DNA of 9,634 bases from UBA4416 sp044353195 (GTDB lineage Bacteria; Bacteroidota; Bacteroidia; B-17B0; Aurantibacillaceae): positions 1 through 9,634 of the forward strand of contig JBILCJ010000074.1 in the NCBI GenBank assembly GCA_044353195.1. Reading direction: 5' to 3'. The position numbers and the translations under genes are program-made. Shown here one piece after another: positions 6,269 to 9,634 of the stretch (positions within the stretch are counted from its first letter, which is position 1; every line of letters starts with the position of its first letter). The notes beneath the pieces are model-generated. The model ran no database searches, was not told where the DNA came from, and was given only the letters and a program-made list of their open reading frames with translations.

Positions 6269-8839
6269 ATGAGCGGAGAGAGAATTATTCCAATTAACAT
6301 TGAAGAAGAAATGAAAACAGCATACATTGATTATTCAATGTCTGTAATTGTATCACGTGCCTTACCTGATGTAAGAGATGGTTTAAAGCCAGTTCACCGT
6401 AGGGTTTTATACGGTATGTTAGATTTAGGTGTATTGCATAATCGTCCTTATAAAAAATCTGCCCGTATCGTTGGCGAGGTGTTAGGAAAATATCATCCAC
6501 ATGGAGATGCTTCTGTTTATGATACAATGGTGCGTATGGCTCAAGATTGGAGCTTACGTTATATGTTAGTAGACGGGCAAGGTAACTATGGTTCAATGGA
6601 TGGTGATCCACCAGCTGCCATGCGTTATACCGAAGCACGTTTCAGAAAAATTACGGAAGAAATGATTGCTGATATCGAAAAAGATACAGTTGATTTTCGC
6701 CCCAATTTTGATGATTCATTATCAGAGCCAACCGTAATGCCTTCTCGTATCCCCAATCTATTAATGAATGGTGCTTCTGGAATTGCAGTTGGTATGGCTA
6801 CAAACATGGCTCCACACAATTTAACAGAAGTTATCAATGGTATTTTAGCTTATATCGACGATAACAACATTGATATTGATGGTTTAATGAAACACATTAA
6901 AGCTCCTGATTTCCCTACTGGTGGAACCATTTATGGTTACGAAGGTGTGAAAGAAGCATTCCACACAGGTCGTGGAAGAATTGTAATGCGTGCCAAAGCG
7001 AACATCGAACCCGTTAACAATCGTGAACGAATTATTGTAACTGAAGTTCCTTATCAAATTAACAAAGCCGAAATGATTAAACGTCAGTGGGAACTTTGTA
7101 ATGAAAAGAAGATTGAAGGTATTTCAGAAATTCGTGACGAAAGTAACCGTGAAGGTATGCGTATAGTTTATGAATTAAGAAGTGATGCCATTTCAAACGT
7201 TGTATTAAATAATTTATATAAATATTCGGCACTACAAACCTCATTTTCAGTAAATAATGTTGTGTTAGTAAAAGGTCGTCCAGAAATGTTGAATCTAAAA
7301 GATATGATTCATCATTTTGTTGATCACCGTCATGATGTTGTTGTTCGTAGAACGAAGTTTGAATTAATTCAAGCAGAAAAACGTGCACATATTTTAGAAG
7401 GTTTATTAATTGCACAAAAAAATATTGAAGAAGTTATTAAAATCATTCGTGAAAGCGAAAGCCCTGATACGGCGCGTGAAGAATTAATGACTCGCTTTTC
7501 TTTATCAGAAATTCAAGCACGTGCTATCTTAGACATGCGTTTAAGAACATTAACAGGTCTTGAAGTTGGTAAATTAACGGCAGAATACGAAGAGCTAATG
7601 AAAACCATTATGCACTTAAAAAACATTTTAGCAGATGAAACTTTACGTTATAAAATTATCAGAGAAGAATTAGTTGAGATAAAAGATAAATATGGTGACG
7701 AACGTCGCACAGATATCGTTTATGCTGGTGATGATTTAAAAATTGAAGACATGATTGCTGATGAAGATGTTGTCATTACAATTTCTCATTTAGGATACAT
7801 GAAGCGTACTAACTTAGCTGATTATCGCGCTCAAAACCGTGGTGGACGTGGAAGTAAAGGAACTGCAACCCGTGATGAAGATTTTGTTGAACACATGTTT
7901 ATTGCCTCAACGCATAACTACATTTTATTATTTACCGAAAAAGGACAGTGCTATTGGATTAGAGCATACGAAGTTCCTGAAGGAGCGAAAAATAGTAAAG
8001 GACGTGCTATTCAAAACATCATTAGTATCGCAGCCGATGATAAAGTAAAAGCATTTATCAATATCAAAAATTTACATGATGAAGAGTATATTAAAAACAA
8101 CTTCATTATATTATGTACGAAAGATGGTATTATTAAAAAGACTTCTGTAGAAGCGTATTCTCGTCCACGTGCAAATGGAATCAACGCCATTACCATTCGT
8201 GAAGGAGATGTGTTATTAGAAGCAGCTTTAACTAATGGCAATAATGAAATCATGATTGCAACTAAATTAGGAAAAGTATGTCGTTTCCCTGAAGCAAAAG
8301 TACGTCCAATGGGAAGAAATGCAAGTGGTGTAAAAGGAATTGACCTAAATGATGAAGAAGGTGGAACTAATGAAGTGGTTGGTATGATTTGTATCAGCGA
8401 TATGCAAGCCAATGTATTAGTGGTTTCTGAAAAAGGGTATGGTAAGCGTTCGGATATTGACGAATACCGTATTACAAACCGTGGTGGAAAAGGAGTTAAA
8501 ACCATTAACATTACTGAAAAAACAGGAAACTTAGTTGGCATAAAATCTGTATCTGATGCAAATGACTTAATGATTATTACTAAAAATGGTATTGCTATCC
8601 GCATGGCTGTTTCTAATTTAAGAGTCATGGGTAGAGCTACTCAAGGTGTTAGATTAATTAATATTCAGGATAATGATAGCATTGCGGCTATAACAAAAGT
8701 AGATCATGAAGAGGATGAAGTTACTGAAGTTGTCAGTGAAGCATCAGCCGAATTAACTGAAACGCCATCAGCACCAGAAACGCCAAATGAAAATAACGGA
8801 GCTGAAAGCAACGATCAGGCTGAGACGAAAGAAGACTAA
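6269..8839 (+). CDS. gyrA: DNA gyrase subunit A
   Basis: Breakage-reunion subunit of the GyrA2GyrB2 type IIA topoisomerase, which uses ATP bound by GyrB to introduce negative supercoils. Seen in 856 residues: the winged-helix core with catalytic Arg119-Tyr120 in AAMRYTEARF; the quinolone region HPHGDASVYD (76-85), with Ala81 where E. coli has Ser83 and Asp85 at E. coli Asp87; the DNA-bending Ile172 in SGIAVGMATN; the tower and coiled-coil part (to about 490); and a six-bladed beta-pinwheel (about 500-811). Blade 1 carries the GyrA box QNRGGRG (522-528), which separates gyrase from topoisomerase IV ParC. A degenerate second box, TNRGGKG (736-742), sits in the fifth blade. Residues 812-856 form an acidic tail with 16 Asp/Glu and one Lys. 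The start ATG follows an A-rich leader (AAAAGACA). gyrA is transcribed alone: divergent from clpC and closed by a terminator. Confidence 0.97.
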   Translation: MSGERIIPINIEEEMKTAYIDYSMSVIVSRALPDVRDGLKPVHRRVLYGMLDLGVLHNRPYKKSARIVGEVLGKYHPHGDASVYDTMVRMAQDWSLRYMLVDGQGNYGSMDGDPPAAMRYTEARFRKITEEMIADIEKDTVDFRPNFDDSLSEPTVMPSRIPNLLMNGASGIAVGMATNMAPHNLTEVINGILAYIDDNNIDIDGLMKHIKAPDFPTGGTIYGYEGVKEAFHTGRGRIVMRAKANIEPVNNRERIIVTEVPYQINKAEMIKRQWELCNEKKIEGISEIRDESNREGMRIVYELRSDAISNVVLNNLYKYSALQTSFSVNNVVLVKGRPEMLNLKDMIHHFVDHRHDVVVRRTKFELIQAEKRAHILEGLLIAQKNIEEVIKIIRESESPDTAREELMTRFSLSEIQARAILDMRLRTLTGLEVGKLTAEYEELMKTIMHLKNILADETLRYKIIREELVEIKDKYGDERRTDIVYAGDDLKIEDMIADEDVVITISHLGYMKRTNLADYRAQNRGGRGSKGTATRDEDFVEHMFIASTHNYILLFTEKGQCYWIRAYEVPEGAKNSKGRAIQNIISIAADDKVKAFINIKNLHDEEYIKNNFIILCTKDGIIKKTSVEAYSRPRANGINAITIREGDVLLEAALTNGNNEIMIATKLGKVCRFPEAKVRPMGRNASGVKGIDLNDEEGGTNEVVGMICISDMQANVLVVSEKGYGKRSDIDEYRITNRGGKGVKTINITEKTGNLVGIKSVSDANDLMIITKNGIAIRMAVSNLRVMGRATQGVRLINIQDNDSIAAITKVDHEEDEVTEVVSEASAELTETPSAPETPNENNGAESNDQAETKED

Positions 8840-8850
8840 ATTTTAAATAT

Positions 8851-8886
8851 AAAAAGAGGAGGTTGATATTCAATCCCCTCTTTTTT
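8851..8886 (+). terminator. Intrinsic terminator of gyrA
   Basis: A long hairpin begins 11 bases after the gyrA stop codon. The left arm is AAAAAGAGGAGGTTG (8851-8865), the loop ATATT, and the right arm CAATCCCCTCTTTTT (8871-8885) runs into a T-run. Pairing covers 15 positions, with one A-C mismatch and one G-T pair. It separates gyrA from the TPR gene at 8951. Confidence 0.92.
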
Positions 8887-8950
8887 ATGAATAAACGAAA
8901 ACCAAACTAACTATTAAACTGAAAAAATAAACACGCATAAAATTTTTATT

Positions 8951-9634
8951 ATGAAAAAAACAATTCAACTATTAGCCTTAGCAGCCTTACCATTAATGGG
9001 AGTTGCACAAAAAGCAAAAGTTCAAAATGCTTGGAGAGCTTTAAATGATTATGAATCAACATTAAGTGATAAACCAGATTTCGATTACTTAAAAAAAGCA
9101 AAAGAAAATATTGATTTAGCCGTGGCTCATGAGGACACTAAAAATCAAGCTAAAACGTATGCTTATAAATGTAGAATCATGTATAACATGTATCAATTTA
9201 ATTTACGTGCAGAACAAAAAAAATTAGAAGCAACTATTTTAGATAAAAATGCACGTATTGAAGCTTCTTATGGTTCAACTCCTTTAACTGAATTTGAAGA
9301 AGCAGGAAATGCTTTGGATAAAATTAAAGAAATGGATCCTAAATATTTTGATAATATCATGGAAGTGATGAAAGGTGGAAACATGCCAAGTGAAGATGAT
9401 TTAAAATTAGCTAATGTAGCTGCTCAATTAAAATTTGAATCATCAAATATCGCTATCGGTAAGTATAAAAATAAAGATTATGAAAAGTCATCTGAATATT
9501 TTTATAAGGCTGCTGTTATGAATTCTGTAATGACAGGAAAAAAAGACACAGCTGGTTTTTATAATGCATGTATTTCGGCTCAAAAAGCGAAGAACTATTC
9601 AAAAATGATTGATTACAATAAAAAAATGATTGAT
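8951..9634 (+). CDS. Exported TPR-like protein (3' end outside the window)
   Basis: An open frame of 228 codons that reaches the right edge without a stop. It opens with a signal peptide: Lys2-Lys3, a hydrophobic stretch IQLLALAALPLMGV (5-18), then Ala-Gln with likely cleavage before Gln20. There is no lipobox Cys near the signal, so it should be released to the periplasm rather than lipidated. The mature part is helical and Lys/Glu/Asn-rich. Residues 171-191 (YKNKDYEKSSEYFYKAA) and 201-226 (FYNACISAQKAKNYSKMIDYNK) have the A-A-Tyr-Ala spacing of tetratricopeptide repeats, so it is probably a protein-interaction scaffold. No enzymatic motif is visible. An exported TPR protein after gyrA is, as I recall, common in Flavobacteriaceae. 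The start ATG is preceded by an AT-rich leader with no Shine-Dalgarno. No clear promoter is seen in 8887-8950, although the gyrA terminator implies one. Confidence 0.82.
   Translation, partial: MKKTIQLLALAALPLMGVAQKAKVQNAWRALNDYESTLSDKPDFDYLKKAKENIDLAVAHEDTKNQAKTYAYKCRIMYNMYQFNLRAEQKKLEATILDKNARIEASYGSTPLTEFEEAGNALDKIKEMDPKYFDNIMEVMKGGNMPSEDDLKLANVAAQLKFESSNIAIGKYKNKDYEKSSEYFYKAAVMNSVMTGKKDTAGFYNACISAQKAKNYSKMIDYNKKMID

Noticed and set aside
6294..7415. Three minus-strand open frames of 70-114 codons within gyrA
   Set aside because: They are antisense to the conserved GyrA core, with no family resemblance, leader or promoter.
8011..8628. 205-codon open frame on the minus strand inside gyrA
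   Set aside because: It lies wholly antisense to a strongly conserved part of the GyrA pinwheel, has no recognisable domain, and is explained by low stop-codon density opposite the gene.
1..9634. CRISPR arrays, insertion sequences, tRNA or rRNA genes, prophage attachment sites
   Set aside because: Reading both strands showed no regularly spaced repeats, transposase, cloverleaf or rRNA-like stretch; apart from the HNH gene the region is filled with housekeeping genes.

Overview
The window looks like a chromosomal, mostly housekeeping segment from a low-GC member of the Bacteroidetes, most likely the Flavobacteriia. Four things point there: AT-rich sequence; start codons preceded by A-rich leaders rather than Shine-Dalgarno sequences; a perfect Bacteroidetes-type -7 box (TAnnTTTG) upstream of clpC; and a single-chain (alpha2-type) glycyl-tRNA synthetase, a lone clpC, and gyrA followed by an exported TPR-like protein. 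The genus cannot be fixed from sequence reading alone.

Layout. On the left, rocD (ornithine aminotransferase, 104-1339, +) runs tail-to-tail into a small HNH-endonuclease-like gene (1371-1682, -). That gene lies just downstream of glyS (glycyl-tRNA synthetase, 1739-3286, -), 56 bases away and on the same strand. A strong, symmetric intrinsic terminator (3405-3435) separates glyS from clpC (3449-5983, -), the Hsp100 unfoldase that feeds ClpP. clpC and gyrA (DNA gyrase subunit A, 6269-8839, +) are divergent and share a 285-base intergenic region. gyrA ends in a strong terminator (8851-8886). An exported TPR-like protein begins at 8951 and runs off the right edge.

The genes are not one pathway. 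They cover amino-acid catabolism (rocD), translation (glyS), protein quality control (clpC) and DNA topology (gyrA). The only gene that looks accessory is the HNH gene, which is clearly more AT-rich than its neighbours (about 28 % GC by hand count).

I see no obviously new multi-gene system, CRISPR array, insertion sequence, tRNA or rRNA. The observations most worth following are the GyrA quinolone-site residue (Ala at the position equivalent to E. coli Ser83), the cluster of inverted repeats in the clpC/gyrA divergent promoter region (one sits where the clpC -33 element should be), and the orphan HNH gene.
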